NCBI RefSeq assembly: GCF_001295845.1
Contig: NZ_LJIC01000201.1
Coordinates: forward strand, 1-62,510
DNA length: 62,510 nucleotides
Direction: 5' to 3'
Source of the DNA: Rhodopseudomonas sp. AAP120
GTDB taxonomy: Bacteria > Pseudomonadota > Alphaproteobacteria > Rhizobiales > Xanthobacteraceae
The translations under genes and the position numbers were made by a program. A model generated the notes under the pieces. The model did not search any database. It worked only from the letters and a program-made list of their open reading frames with translations, and was not told where the DNA came from. Positions 47,650 to 55,792 of the stretch are shown piece by piece. Numbering within the stretch: the stretch's first letter is position 1; the number at the start of each line of letters is the position of its first letter.

Positions 47650-48552
47650 TCAGTGAAGCGGCGCAGAGTCGGAGTCCGGCAACCGCAGATGGCGGAGCTT
47701 GTCGGGATTGCGGACGACGTAGATCGCGACGATGCGGCCATCCTCGATGGCCAGCGCCGTGGTCTGCGGGCCGTCGCGTTCCTGGGTGACGAAACCCGGC
47801 AGGCCGTCGATCGTCCGTGTGGCGATCAGCGTCGAGGCGTCGGGCTTCTTGCGGGCGATGCCGGCGAAGAACCGCGCCACCCGGTCGGCGCCGTGGATCG
47901 GGTTCAGCGCCGCGCGCCGCTTGCCGCCGCCGTCGCCGGTGAACACCACGTCGTCGGCGAGCAGCGCGGTGAGCGCTGCGAGATCGCCGCTGCGCGAGGC
48001 TTCGAAGAAAGCGCCGGCAATGGCGAGGCCGCGTTCCTCGGACACCGGGAAGCGCGGCCGGGCGGCGCGGACGTGGCCGCGCGCCCGCGTCGCGAGCTGG
48101 CGGCAGGCTGCGGCATCGCGGTCGAGCGTGCGGGCGATGTCGTCGAACGACAGGCCGAACACGTCGTGCAGCAGGAAGGCGGCGCGCTCCAGCGGCGACA
48201 GCCGCTCCAAGGCGAGCATCAAGGTGAGCGTGATATCATCGCCCTCCTCCTCGGCTTCCGGCGCGATCAGCGGCTCGGGCAGCCACGGCCCGACATAGGT
48301 TTCGCGCTTGATCCGCGCCGATTTCAGCACGTCGAGGCTGAGCCGCGTCACCACCCGGGTGAGAAAGCCCGCGGGATCGCGCACCGCGGCACGGTCGGTG
48401 CGATGCCAGCGCAAGTAAGCGTCCTGCACCACGTCCTCGGCCTCGGCGACCGAGCCGAGCATCCGATAGGCGACGCGGACCAACCGTGGCCGCAGCGGCG
48501 CGAAGCTCGCTGCGGCGTCCTCGGTCGTGCTGTGATCAGGAAGCCTTGGCAT
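47650..48552 (-). CDS. ECF sigma factor, ECF41 type with SnoaL-like tail
   Basis: 300 residues. Sigma region 2 (YRMLGSVAEAEDVVQDAYLR) and region 4 (AAFLLHDVFGLSFDDIARTL) are followed by a SnoaL-like C-terminal domain in place of an anti-sigma gene. ECF41 hallmarks are present: WLPEP at 90-94, DGGGK at 207-211 and NPDKLRH at 282-288. In this group the C-terminal extension modulates activity. The upstream overlapping gene encodes the customary carboxymuconolactone-decarboxylase-like partner. The target promoter is usually that of the partner; I could not see one with confidence. Confidence 0.92.
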   Translation of the reverse strand: MPRLPDHSTTEDAAASFAPLRPRLVRVAYRMLGSVAEAEDVVQDAYLRWHRTDRAAVRDPAGFLTRVVTRLSLDVLKSARIKRETYVGPWLPEPLIAPEAEEEGDDITLTLMLALERLSPLERAAFLLHDVFGLSFDDIARTLDRDAAACRQLATRARGHVRAARPRFPVSEERGLAIAGAFFEASRSGDLAALTALLADDVVFTGDGGGKRRAALNPIHGADRVARFFAGIARKKPDASTLIATRTIDGLPGFVTQERDGPQTTALAIEDGRIVAIYVVRNPDKLRHLRLPDSDSAPLH

Positions 48553-49000
48553 GAGCGGGGGCGACCGGGTGAACGAAGCGGAAGCCGATCGCGAGCCGAT
48601 TCCAGGTGTTGATCGCGCCGATCAGCATCGTGAGATTAGCCTGCTCGGCAGGGCTGAACTGCTGCGCCAGCACCTCGTAGTCCGCATCCGGCGCGTGGGT
48701 GTCGGCGACCAGCGTCAGCGCCTCGGTCCAGCCGAGCGCGGCGCGTTCGCGGTCGGAGTAGAGCGGCGACTCCTGCCAGGCGTTCAGCAGATACAGCCGC
48801 TGCTCGGTTTCGCCATGGGCGCGGGCGTCCTTGCTGTGCATGTCGAGGCAGAACGCGCAGCCGTTGATCTGCGAGGCGCGCATCTTGACCAGTTCGATCA
48901 GGCTCGGCTCGAGGCCGCTGTTCTTGATCGCGGTCTCGAGCGCAACCATCGCCTTGTAGGCTTCGGGCGCGGCGGTCGCGGGGTTGAGGCGGGCGTTCAT
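48536..49000 (-). CDS. carboxymuconolactone decarboxylase/AhpD-like protein, ECF41 partner
   Basis: A 154-residue alkylhydroperoxidase-fold protein with the redox motif CAFC (48-51) and His55 in CLDMHSKDAR. ATG 49000 has GGAG 6 nt upstream. Its last 17 nt overlap the ECF41 gene, so the two are co-expressed. Members of this family linked to ECF41 are regarded as likely targets of the sigma factor. The substrate is unknown; peroxide or quinone chemistry is a guess. Confidence 0.92.
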   Translation of the reverse strand: MNARLNPATAAPEAYKAMVALETAIKNSGLEPSLIELVKMRASQINGCAFCLDMHSKDARAHGETEQRLYLLNAWQESPLYSDRERAALGWTEALTLVADTHAPDADYEVLAQQFSPAEQANLTMLIGAINTWNRLAIGFRFVHPVAPAHAKAS

Positions 49001-49076
49001 CGTCATCTCCTGCGGTTGGATGAGGATAGGACGAGACAGCGGCGCCGGGTGTGACATTGCCGCGAGCAAAAACAAA

Positions 49077-49105
49077 GCCGCCCGCCTGAGAGCCAGGCGG
49101 GCGGC
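49077..49105 (-). terminator. terminator of the DUF2852 gene
   Basis: GCCGCCCGCCTG (49077-49088) pairs perfectly with CAGGCGGGCGGC (49094-49105). On the minus strand it is followed by TTTGTTTTTG, 24 nt after the DUF2852 stop. Confidence 0.9.
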
Positions 49106-49129
49106 GATGTCACTGCTGATGAAGCGTGA

Positions 49130-49600
49130 TCAGCTCTGCGGCGGCGCGTCGTTCTGGCCGGCCGGCTTGGTGCGGTGCTGCGCCATGAAGGCGTCGAACT
49201 CTTCCTTGTCCTTGGCGTGGCGCAGGCGCTCAAGGAAGTCCTTGAATTCGACCTGCTCTTCTTCGAGCCGGCGGAGCGTTTCCATCCGGTACTCGTCGAA
49301 GGCACGGTTGCCGCTCGACGGCGGGCCGAAGCCGAAGCCGTGGCGGTCCATGCGGGCGCGCATCCGCTCCATCTTGTACTGCATGCGCTCCATCTTGTTC
49401 GAGAAGCGATCACCGCGATCCCAGCAACCCATGTTTCTGCTCCAGAGTGTGTAGAAGAGAAGTGCCAGTCCGATCGGCCACCAGACGATGAAGCCGGCGA
49501 CCGTCAGCAGGATCCAGCCCGGACTCCAGGACGATCGTGGCGCGGGCTGGTAGCGCGCCCCTGGGGGCCCCCATCGATCGTAGTCAGCGGCGTTGGCCAT
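49130..49600 (-). CDS. DUF2852 family membrane protein
   Basis: A 156-residue protein with one or two membrane segments (GWILLTVAGFIVWWPIGLAL) and a cytoplasmic, Met/Arg-rich coiled-coil tail. The tail carries the family signature SGNRAFDEYRMETLRRLEEE and FLERLRHAKDKEEFDAFMA. ATG 49600 has GGAG 7 nt upstream. An AT-rich palindrome 33 bp upstream of the start matches one at the start of the TetR gene, so control by that TetR is likely. The family has no known function. Confidence 0.87.
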   Translation of the reverse strand: MANAADYDRWGPPGARYQPAPRSSWSPGWILLTVAGFIVWWPIGLALLFYTLWSRNMGCWDRGDRFSNKMERMQYKMERMRARMDRHGFGFGPPSSGNRAFDEYRMETLRRLEEEQVEFKDFLERLRHAKDKEEFDAFMAQHRTKPAGQNDAPPQS

Positions 49601-49632
49601 GTGTCTCTCCATTCCCGGCGGCGCCGGTGTGA

Positions 49633-49651
49633 ATGTAAATAACATTTACAT
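49633..49651 (-). promoter_or_regulatory. candidate TetR operator upstream of the DUF2852 gene
   Basis: ATGTAAATAACATTTACAT: perfect 8-bp arms with a 3-nt centre. It shares 13 of 19 positions, including both ATGT and TTTACAT ends, with the site at 50447-50465. Confidence 0.7.
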
Positions 49652-49743
49652 AGCTAATCCATTCTCTGGTTTTGTCAAGCGAACGCGGAAAACGGTCGGG
49701 GCGACAATTGCGCACGGCGCTCACTTCGCAGTAAGCGCGGGCG

Positions 49744-50448
49744 CTACGGGGCAGCGCCCCAGGGGCCAGAACGCTTTGGTTCTGTTGATTTTTCTGTCTT
49801 CGCGCCGAGGTCGGCGGGGAAACCTAGGCCGCGCAGATAAATCAGCACGCCGGCTTCGAGCAACTCTTCGGCCGCCATCGGCAGCTTGCGCCGGGCGGCG
49901 TCGCCGCGGGCGAATAGCGAGGCGATGCCGTGGGACATCGACCAGATGTGCAGCGCCATCATCAGCGCCGGCGGCCGGGCGACATTCGGCGGCGTCAGTG
50001 CGGCGAGGCGTTCGGCGGCGGCGCGGATGACGTTGAAGGCGCGTTCCGACGATGCCATCAGCAGCGGATTGGAATCGACCGGCACGCCGGATTCGAACAT
50101 CGCCGAGTAGTAGGCCGGCTCGCTGCGGGCGAACGCCAGATAGGCCGGGCCGACCCGCATGAAGGCGCTGAGCGTGTCGGGACGGCCGTCGTCCCAGGCC
50201 TTGGCGAGCACCTGCTCGAACTGCTCGAAACCGCGCTGGGCGATGTTCGACAGCAGTTCGTCGCGGTCGCGGAAGTGCCGATACGGCGCGGCCGGGCTGA
50301 CGCCGGCCATGCGGGCCGCGTCGGCGAAGGTGAAACCGGCCGGGCCCTTCTCGGCGATCAGCCCGAGCGCGGCCTGCAGCAGGGCTTCCTTCAGATTGCC
50401 GTGATGATAGCCGCGCTCGGCGCGGCGGTCTTCCTTGCGCCAGCTCAT
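49744..50448 (-). CDS. TetR family regulator with WHG-type C-terminal domain
   Basis: 234 residues. The N-terminal helix-turn-helix reads FTFADAARMAGVSPAAPYRH (about 39-58). The C-terminal half has IWSMSHGIASLFA, the pattern of the WHG domain of TetR regulators. The 19-bp palindrome at its start codon suggests it represses itself. The same motif precedes the DUF2852 gene, which lies immediately downstream on the same strand. The ligand is unknown. Confidence 0.9.
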   Translation of the reverse strand: MSWRKEDRRAERGYHHGNLKEALLQAALGLIAEKGPAGFTFADAARMAGVSPAAPYRHFRDRDELLSNIAQRGFEQFEQVLAKAWDDGRPDTLSAFMRVGPAYLAFARSEPAYYSAMFESGVPVDSNPLLMASSERAFNVIRAAAERLAALTPPNVARPPALMMALHIWSMSHGIASLFARGDAARRKLPMAAEELLEAGVLIYLRGLGFPADLGAKTEKSTEPKRSGPWGAAP

Positions 50449-50465
50449 GTGAAGCGCTTTTACAT
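50447..50465 (-). promoter_or_regulatory. candidate autoregulatory TetR operator
   Basis: ATGTGAAGCGCTTTTACAT overlaps the first base of the TetR start codon and its ribosome-binding region. The ends match the site at 49633-49651. Confidence 0.6.
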
Positions 50466-50648
50466 GAGGGTGTGCGAAAGGTCACGGGCCATCGCGCCGC
50501 GCGGAACCGGTTCCAATCGTTCGCAACAAGCGAATTTCCGGCCCAAAAAACCTTGCGGCAAACCTGTGGCAAGGGTGATCCGGCCGCCCGTGTTGCGACA
50601 AGGTCGCGGCAGGAGCCGCCTGCCGCGCCGAACCGGTGTTAGGCTACC

Positions 50649-51062
50649 TTACCGGCGGGTCGCCTGCATGGCCTCGAAGCCGGCGATCTCCGCCTGGATG
50701 GTCTCGGGGAAGTCGGCCGCCTCCTGAACCTGCCGGACCTCGATCACCTCGTTGGGACCGGCCGGGCAGCGGGTCGCCCACGCGATCGCTTCCTCGCGCG
50801 AGGCGACGTCGATCATCCAGTAGCCGCCGAGGACTTCCTTCACTTCGGCGAACGGCCCGTCGATCACCAGCGGCTTGTCGCCGGCGAAGCTGACGCGGGC
50901 GCCCATCGACGGCGGATGCAGCCCGTCGCAAGTAATCAGCACGCCGGCCTGCTGCAGCGCCTCGTTGTACTTCATCATCGCCGCCACGGCCTCCGCCTCC
51001 GGCATCTCGCCGGGCGCCGCGCTCTCATAGCCCTTCGGAATCATCAGCATCATGAACCGCAT
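50649..51062 (-). CDS. YciI/DGPF domain protein
   Basis: A 137-residue single-domain protein with VIDGPFAEVKEVLGGYWMID, the DGPF signature of the YCII-like family. Such proteins often accompany ECF42 sigma factors. Another copy at 54535-54903 is directly coupled to an ECF42 gene; this one has no sigma factor beside it. Biochemical function is unknown. Confidence 0.87.
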   Translation of the reverse strand: MRFMMLMIPKGYESAAPGEMPEAEAVAAMMKYNEALQQAGVLITCDGLHPPSMGARVSFAGDKPLVIDGPFAEVKEVLGGYWMIDVASREEAIAWATRCPAGPNEVIEVRQVQEAADFPETIQAEIAGFEAMQATRR

Positions 51063-51418
51063 CGTCGTCTCCCCGTGGTGATCAGATCATCAAGGAACGG
51101 CTCGCGATCAGTTGAACCGACATCGTGCGACGAAAAAATCATCACAGCTGATGCGGCGCTCATGACGCGCCGCAACAGATACTGCGCGGCAGCGTACAGG
51201 CGGCGAACAAATTCCCGCCGCATTGATTGACGAACGTTCATACGTCGATGTTCGCGGAGTGGGGACTCAGTCGAAGAGCGAATAGTCGTCGCGGGGCGTT
51301 TCAGCGTAGCAATCTGGTCGGCCGGTCGCGCAGTTTGGCGCGGTCTTCTCACGCGTCGCGCTGCGACGCGGGACCGGTGTTGCTGTGTTCGACGTCCACG
51401 CTGTCTTGGGAGGATGGA
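51063..51418. other. intergenic region without a supported gene
   Basis: The 356 nt hold no convincing coding sequence. One perfect hairpin, CGCGTCGC-GCT-GCGACGCG (51352-51370), lies about 50 nt before the small membrane-protein start and may act in its 5' region. Confidence 0.5.
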
Positions 51419-51520
51419 ATGGACGAAGCTACCAAACTCGCCGCGTCGCGCGCGATCGCCCATCTGCTCGCGGTCGCGTCACTGCTGGTGATCGCTGCGG
51501 TGGTGTTTTATGTGCGGTGA
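51419..51520 (+). CDS. 33-residue single-span membrane microprotein (candidate)
   Basis: ATG 51419 has GGGAGGA (51408-51414) 4 nt upstream. The product has a short charged start (MDEATKLAASR), one hydrophobic helix (AHLLAVASLLVIAAVVFYV) and a terminal Arg. The good ribosome site and clean membrane helix support translation, but its size and lack of a family keep this tentative. Confidence 0.5.
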   Translation: MDEATKLAASRAIAHLLAVASLLVIAAVVFYVR

Positions 51521-51801
51521 TGCGGGCTGAGGGAGAGTTCGCGCCGACGGTCAGGGCTGAAGTACGACTATAAACACTGTCTTTATCAGCAGGGATAATT
51601 CCACTCGTTAGTGGAAGGCTAATTGGCGACGGCTTGGTTCGCCGAAGCTTTGTGGCAAGCCTTAAGCTCACTCAAGCCATCGTCAAACTGGACCAGATTC
51701 GCTCAGGCTACCGGAGCTCTAACCAGCTCCGTTCGATCGGGTCGTATGACCCGACCGATAGTCGCCGAGCGACAACCGCACCAACGGCCCGCCCTTCCCG
51801 C

Positions 51802-51978
51802 TCAGCTGTTGATCGTGACGCTCGGGTCCGACTTCAGCTCCTGATAAGTCTCCTGCTCGCCGCGGACTTCTTTTTCGGCTTCGAGCCAGAACTCTTCGCT
51901 GCGGCCTTCGGGATAGCCGGCCAGCTCCCACTTCTCGCGGGCGCGGTGGCGGATACGCTGCGTCAGTTCGTCGTCCAT
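51802..51978 (-). CDS. DUF2934 family small protein
   Basis: A 58-residue protein starting MDDELTQRIRHRAREKWELA and continuing GYPEGRSEEFWLEAEKEV. The pattern I-R-x-R-A-x-x-x-W-E-x-x-G-x-P-x-G-x-x-x-x-F-W is that of DUF2934. ATG 51978 has GGAGG 6 nt upstream. It stands alone between the microprotein and the SDR gene, with about 270-280 nt of apparently empty DNA on each side. Function is unknown. Confidence 0.85.
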   Translation of the reverse strand: MDDELTQRIRHRAREKWELAGYPEGRSEEFWLEAEKEVRGEQETYQELKSDPSVTINS

Positions 51979-52200
51979 GCTGACCTCCGGTGGGAACGCG
52001 GTACGTGTAGCGCGTGCGGCATTCTATTTCCGCTTCATGTAATCCTGATGTCGGCGACCCGTTCCAGACCGAAGGCCTGCGGCCGAACGCGCGGTCGCGG
52101 GCCGGCCGTGGCGCGCTTTCCCGTCTCCGCCTGCCGACGACAGGAAATTCTCCGCTGCGCCGTAACAACGCAACCTCCGCTCGTTCCGCATGTGCTAACG

Positions 52201-52216
52201 GGTGAGTTCGCTCACC
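52201..52216. promoter_or_regulatory. small inverted repeat upstream of the SDR gene
   Basis: GGTGAG-TTCG-CTCACC, 36 nt before the SDR start codon. It may be an operator or a stem-loop in the leader. Confidence 0.35.
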
Positions 52217-52251
52217 ATCGCGACATTAGCCCGGCAACAACAGGACGATTC

Positions 52252-53040
52252 ATGACTGCCTCTCCGCCCAAAGTCGTACTGATCACCGGCGCCGCGCGCG
52301 GCATCGGGCTGGCGACGACCCGCCGTTTTCTCGACGAAGGCTGGCGCGTCGCGCTGCTCGACATGGACGACGACGGGCTGCGCGAAGCGATCCGCACCCT
52401 GGCCGAGCCGGAGCGGACGCTGGCACTGCATTGCGACGTCGCCGATGCGGCCTCGGACGCCAGCGACATCGCGGCGATCGGCGAGCGGTTCGGCCGGCTC
52501 GACGCGGTGGTCAACAACGCCGGCGTCGCGGTGTTCAAGCCGATGATGGAAACCACCCACGCCGAATGGCAGCGGGTGATCGACGTCAATCTGACCGGGC
52601 CGTTCAAGCTGATCCAGGCGGCGGTGCCGCTGATGCGCGACACGGGCGGCGGCGCCATCGTCAACGTCACGTCGATCTCCGGGCTGCGCGCCTCGACGCT
52701 ACGCTCAGCCTACGGCACCAGCAAGGCCGGGCTCGCGCATCTCACCCAGCAATGCGCGGTCGAACTCGCCGGGCTCGGCATCCGCGTCAACGGCGTCGCG
52801 CCCGGCCCGGTCGAGACCGCGATGGCCAAGGCGGTGCATTCGCCGGAGATCCGCGCCGATTATCACGACGCCATCCCGCTCGGCCGCTACGGCCTGGAGA
52901 CCGAGCTGGCGGACGCCATCTACTTCCTGTGCAGCGACCGCTCCAGCTACATCACCGGACAAATTCTCGCCGTCGACGGCGGCTTCGACGCCGCCGGCAT
53001 CGGCCTGCCGACGCTGCGCGGCGAGCGGCGGAACGGGTAG
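52252..53040 (+). CDS. short-chain dehydrogenase/reductase
   Basis: A 262-residue NAD(P)-dependent SDR. The cofactor motif TGAARGIG follows VVLI; NNAG is in LDAVVNNAGVAVF. The catalytic set is Ser in VNVTSISGLRAS and YGTSK (Tyr and Lys). The end (YITGQILAVDGG) is typical. ATG 52252 has AGGACG upstream; the frame extends further but without SDR homology. The substrate is unknown. It converges on the ECF42 gene. Confidence 0.92.
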   Translation: MTASPPKVVLITGAARGIGLATTRRFLDEGWRVALLDMDDDGLREAIRTLAEPERTLALHCDVADAASDASDIAAIGERFGRLDAVVNNAGVAVFKPMMETTHAEWQRVIDVNLTGPFKLIQAAVPLMRDTGGGAIVNVTSISGLRASTLRSAYGTSKAGLAHLTQQCAVELAGLGIRVNGVAPGPVETAMAKAVHSPEIRADYHDAIPLGRYGLETELADAIYFLCSDRSSYITGQILAVDGGFDAAGIGLPTLRGERRNG

Positions 53041-53071
53041 TACGCTGATCGCTAACTCAGTGCTCGGGGCT

Positions 53072-53241
53072 CCCTCACCCCAGCCCTCTCCCGCAAGCGG
53101 GAGAGGGAGCGCTCTGTGCATGGGGAGAGACGCCGACTCCATCGGGCGCTTATCACAAATTGCATGAGCGAGTTTGCACGAGATCGCCCAGCGACGCGGC
53201 GGGCTCCCTCTCCCGCTTGCGGGAGAGGGCTGGGGTGAGGG
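53072..53241. repeat. 36-bp perfect inverted repeat element
   Basis: Arms 53072-53107 and 53206-53241 are exact reverse complements. Each arm also contains an internal palindrome (CCCTCTCCCGC-TTGC-type). The 98-nt centre has no open frame of note. It lies between the convergent ends of the SDR and ECF42 genes, where it may end transcription from both sides. The right arm recurs exactly at 55595-55630. Confidence 0.9.
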
Positions 53242-53281
53242 CGACGCGCATGCGGCGTTCGCCATTGCCTAAATGACCACA

Positions 53282-54538
53282 CTACAAACTAACCGCCTTC
53301 TCCTTCAGCCTATCCAGATGCATGCGGATGTGGCTGGCTTCGGCCGGCGTTCGCGCCAGCGCGATGGCGCGGTCGAAGGCGGTGCGGGCTTCGGCGGCGC
53401 GGCCGAGTTGCAGCAGCAGGGCGCCCTTGGCGCCGAAATAGTGGAAGTAGTTGCCGAGGCGGTCTTCCAGCGGCGTGATCATCGCCAGCGCGGCGTCGGG
53501 GCCACGGACGTTCGAAACCGCGACGGCGCGGTTGAGCGTGATGACCGGGGACGGCTGCAGGATTTCGAGCGAGCCGTAGAGCAGATCGATCTGCGCCCAG
53601 TCGGTATCGGCGAAGCGCGGCGCGCGGGCGTGCAGCGCGGCGATCGCGGCCTGGATCTGATAGGCGCCGGGGCGGCGATGGCGCATCGCCTTGTCGATCA
53701 GCGCCAACCCCTCGGCGATCAGCTTCGGATCCCACAGCGCGCGGTCCTGGTCCTCGAGCAGCACGATCTCGCCCTGCGCATCGAACCGCGCCGCGGCGCG
53801 CGCGTGCTGCAGCAGCATCAAGGCCGCCAGCCCCATGATCTCGGGCTCCGCCGGAAACAGCCGCAGCAGCAGCCGCGCCAGCCGGATCGCCTCCTCGCAC
53901 AGCGGCGCGCGCACGCCGGCGGTCTCGCCCGCGGCCGAATAGCCCTCGTTGAACACCAGATAGATCATCGCCGCCACCGAGCCGAGCCGCTCGCTGCGCT
54001 CGACCGCGCCCGGCGTTTCGAACGGCACGCCGGCGCGCGCCACTTTCGCCTTCGCCCGGGTGATGCGCTGTTCCATCGCGGCGTCCGACACCAGGAAGGC
54101 GCGCGCGATCTGCGACACGGTGAGACCGCTGACGACGCGTAGCGCCAGCGCGACCTGCTGGGTCGGCGGCAGTTCGGGATGGCAGCAGATGAACAACAGC
54201 CGCAAAATGTCGTCGCGATAATGCGAGCCGTCGAGCCGCTCGGCGAGTTCGCTCTCGGCATCGCCGAGATCGGAGATCGCGCGGTCGTCGTCGGGCAGCG
54301 GCTGCTGCTTCCTGCCGCGGCGCAGATCGTCGATCGCGACGTTGCGGCCGACCATGATCAGCCACGCCGCCGGATCGCGCGGCGGGCCGTTCTGCGGCCA
54401 GGCTTTCAGCGCGCGCAAACACGCGTTCTGGAACGCCTCCTCTGCGGTGTCGAGATCGCGGAAGTAACGCAGCAGCGCGCCGATCGCCTGGGGCCGCGCC
54501 GCCGTCAGTGCGGTGTCGATCCAGGCGAGATCGGTCAT
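53282..54538 (-). CDS. ECF sigma factor, ECF42 type with DUF6596/TPR-like extension
   Basis: 418 residues. Sigma region 2 (RDLDTAEEAFQNACLRALKA) and region 4 (LRVVSGLTVSQIARAFLVSD) occupy the first 170 residues. A long helical C-terminal extension follows (LVFNEGYSAAGE, then TPR-like repeats with ITLNRAVAVSNVRGPDAAL). This is the ECF42 architecture, in which the extension is needed for activity and no anti-sigma factor is encoded. ATG 54538 overlaps the stop of the DGPF gene (ATGA), matching the known ECF42-DGPF pairing. Confidence 0.92.
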   Translation of the reverse strand: MTDLAWIDTALTAARPQAIGALLRYFRDLDTAEEAFQNACLRALKAWPQNGPPRDPAAWLIMVGRNVAIDDLRRGRKQQPLPDDDRAISDLGDAESELAERLDGSHYRDDILRLLFICCHPELPPTQQVALALRVVSGLTVSQIARAFLVSDAAMEQRITRAKAKVARAGVPFETPGAVERSERLGSVAAMIYLVFNEGYSAAGETAGVRAPLCEEAIRLARLLLRLFPAEPEIMGLAALMLLQHARAAARFDAQGEIVLLEDQDRALWDPKLIAEGLALIDKAMRHRRPGAYQIQAAIAALHARAPRFADTDWAQIDLLYGSLEILQPSPVITLNRAVAVSNVRGPDAALAMITPLEDRLGNYFHYFGAKGALLLQLGRAAEARTAFDRAIALARTPAEASHIRMHLDRLKEKAVSL

Positions 54539-54903
54539 GGCTGCGTGCCCGGCATGAAGGTGCCGATCGGGCGGATCTCGTAGGCGCCTCCCGGATTGGC
54601 GCGGCCGAGATCGCGCGCGACATCGAGCGCGGCGTCGAGATCGTCGCACTCGACCACGTAGAAGCCGAGCAGCTGCTCCTTGGTCTCGGCGAACGGGCCG
54701 TCGATCACCAGCGGCGGCTCGCTATCCTTGCGCAGCGTGGTGGCCGCCGTGGTCGGCAGCAGCCGCGCCACCGGGCCGAGCCGGCCCTGCTCGGCGAGCT
54801 TGCCGTGCACGACCTTGAGCCGCTCCATCACCGCGGCGTCCTCCTCGCGGCTCCAGGAACCGACGAAGTCCTCATCGTGATAGCAAAGGATGGCGTAGAG
54901 CAT
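54535..54903 (-). CDS. DGPF/YCII domain protein, ECF42 partner
   Basis: A 122-residue protein with VIDGPFAETKEQLLGFYVVE, the DGPF signature. DGPF genes linked to ECF42 are usual regulon members. It overlaps the sigma gene by 4 nt and follows the VOC gene on the same strand, so the three probably form one operon. Enzymatic function is unknown. Confidence 0.92.
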   Translation of the reverse strand: MLYAILCYHDEDFVGSWSREEDAAVMERLKVVHGKLAEQGRLGPVARLLPTTAATTLRKDSEPPLVIDGPFAETKEQLLGFYVVECDDLDAALDVARDLGRANPGGAYEIRPIGTFMPGTQP

Positions 54904-55047
54904 GTGGACGTCGTCTCCCTGTTTGCACGACGATCGCTGCCGCCGTTCGGCGGCAGCATGGCGGACAATGCGGTGGCGGCCAAGGGCGGGCCGCCGCGCC
55001 GGACCTGTCGCGTCGTCGCAATCGCTCCGTGCGAGGACGGCGTGCTC

Positions 55048-55482
55048 TCAGCTCGCCGCCGGCAGCAGGTGGGAGAAGCTCCAGGAATGGCCGAACGGAT
55101 CGAGGATGCGGGCGTAGCGGGCGCCCCAGAACGCGTCCCACGGTTCCTGCGTGACCGTGGCGCCGGCCGCCTTGGCGCGGGCGATCGCGGCGTCGCAATC
55201 CGGAACCTCGAGATGGATGGTGATCGGCGTGCCGCCGAGCTGGGTCGGCGGCTTCACCGGGTCGGTGCCGTTGCAGCTGTATTCGGGGAAATGATCGACC
55301 ACGAAGATCCGTGCGCCGTCGATCTGGATCTCGGCATGCATCAGCCGCTTGCCGTCCTCGGCCGGCATCCGCACCGTCTCGGTGGCGCCGAGCGCCTGTT
55401 TGTAAAAGGCGAGCGCGGCGACGGCGTCGCTGACGACGAGATGCGGGGTCACGGTCTGCGGGGTCATGGTCTGCGGGGTCAT
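55048..55482 (-). CDS. VOC (glyoxalase/bleomycin resistance, PhnB-like) protein
   Basis: A 144-residue metalloenzyme-fold protein: VTPHLVVSDAVAALAFYKQALGA-type start, then RILDPFGHSWSFSHLL. The N-terminus contains a 15-nt tandem repeat giving MTPQT-MTPQT-VTPHL, so two ATG codons are possible; the first (55482) has GAGGAC upstream. It is upstream of DGPF and ECF42 genes; VOC proteins of this kind are frequent in ECF42 neighbourhoods. The 144-nt gap to DGPF includes a hairpin (54936-54957). Confidence 0.87.
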   Translation of the reverse strand: MTPQTMTPQTVTPHLVVSDAVAALAFYKQALGATETVRMPAEDGKRLMHAEIQIDGARIFVVDHFPEYSCNGTDPVKPPTQLGGTPITIHLEVPDCDAAIARAKAAGATVTQEPWDAFWGARYARILDPFGHSWSFSHLLPAAS

Positions 55483-55594
55483 GGCGGTGTCCTCGGTGAT
55501 GACTGACCCACGAAGGACGAACGACGGCGGCGGCGCCCGACAGCGCCGTTGCAGATTTTCCGCCCTCAGGCCAAGCCACGCGCCGCAGCCTGCT

Positions 55595-55746
55595 CCCTCT
55601 CCCGCTTGCGGGAGAGGGCTGGGGTGAGGGCGAGCCGCGCACTGACTCAGCGGTGCGCGGAGAGGAGTGCCCTCACCCGGATCGCTGCGCGATCCGACCC
55701 TCGGGTCAAGCCCGAGGGCAGGCTCTCCCCCGCAAGCGGGGGAGGT
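55595..55746. repeat. second copy of the CCCTCTCCCGC inverted-repeat element
   Basis: 55595-55630 is identical to the 36-bp right arm at 53206-53241. The partner arm, from CCTCACCCGG (55671) to GCAAGCGGGGGAGG, is diverged and interrupted by a small hairpin (CCCTCGGGTCAAGCCCGAGGG). It fills the 310-nt gap between the VOC and TetR genes. Confidence 0.8.
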
Positions 55747-55792
55747 TGCGCGGTGCGCGGGGAGAGGCAGTTGGAAACAACGAGGTGAGAGA

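Noticed and set aside
53072-53241. Possible insertion sequence with terminal inverted repeats
   Set aside because: There is no transposase frame inside and no visible target duplication; a non-coding repeat element fits better.
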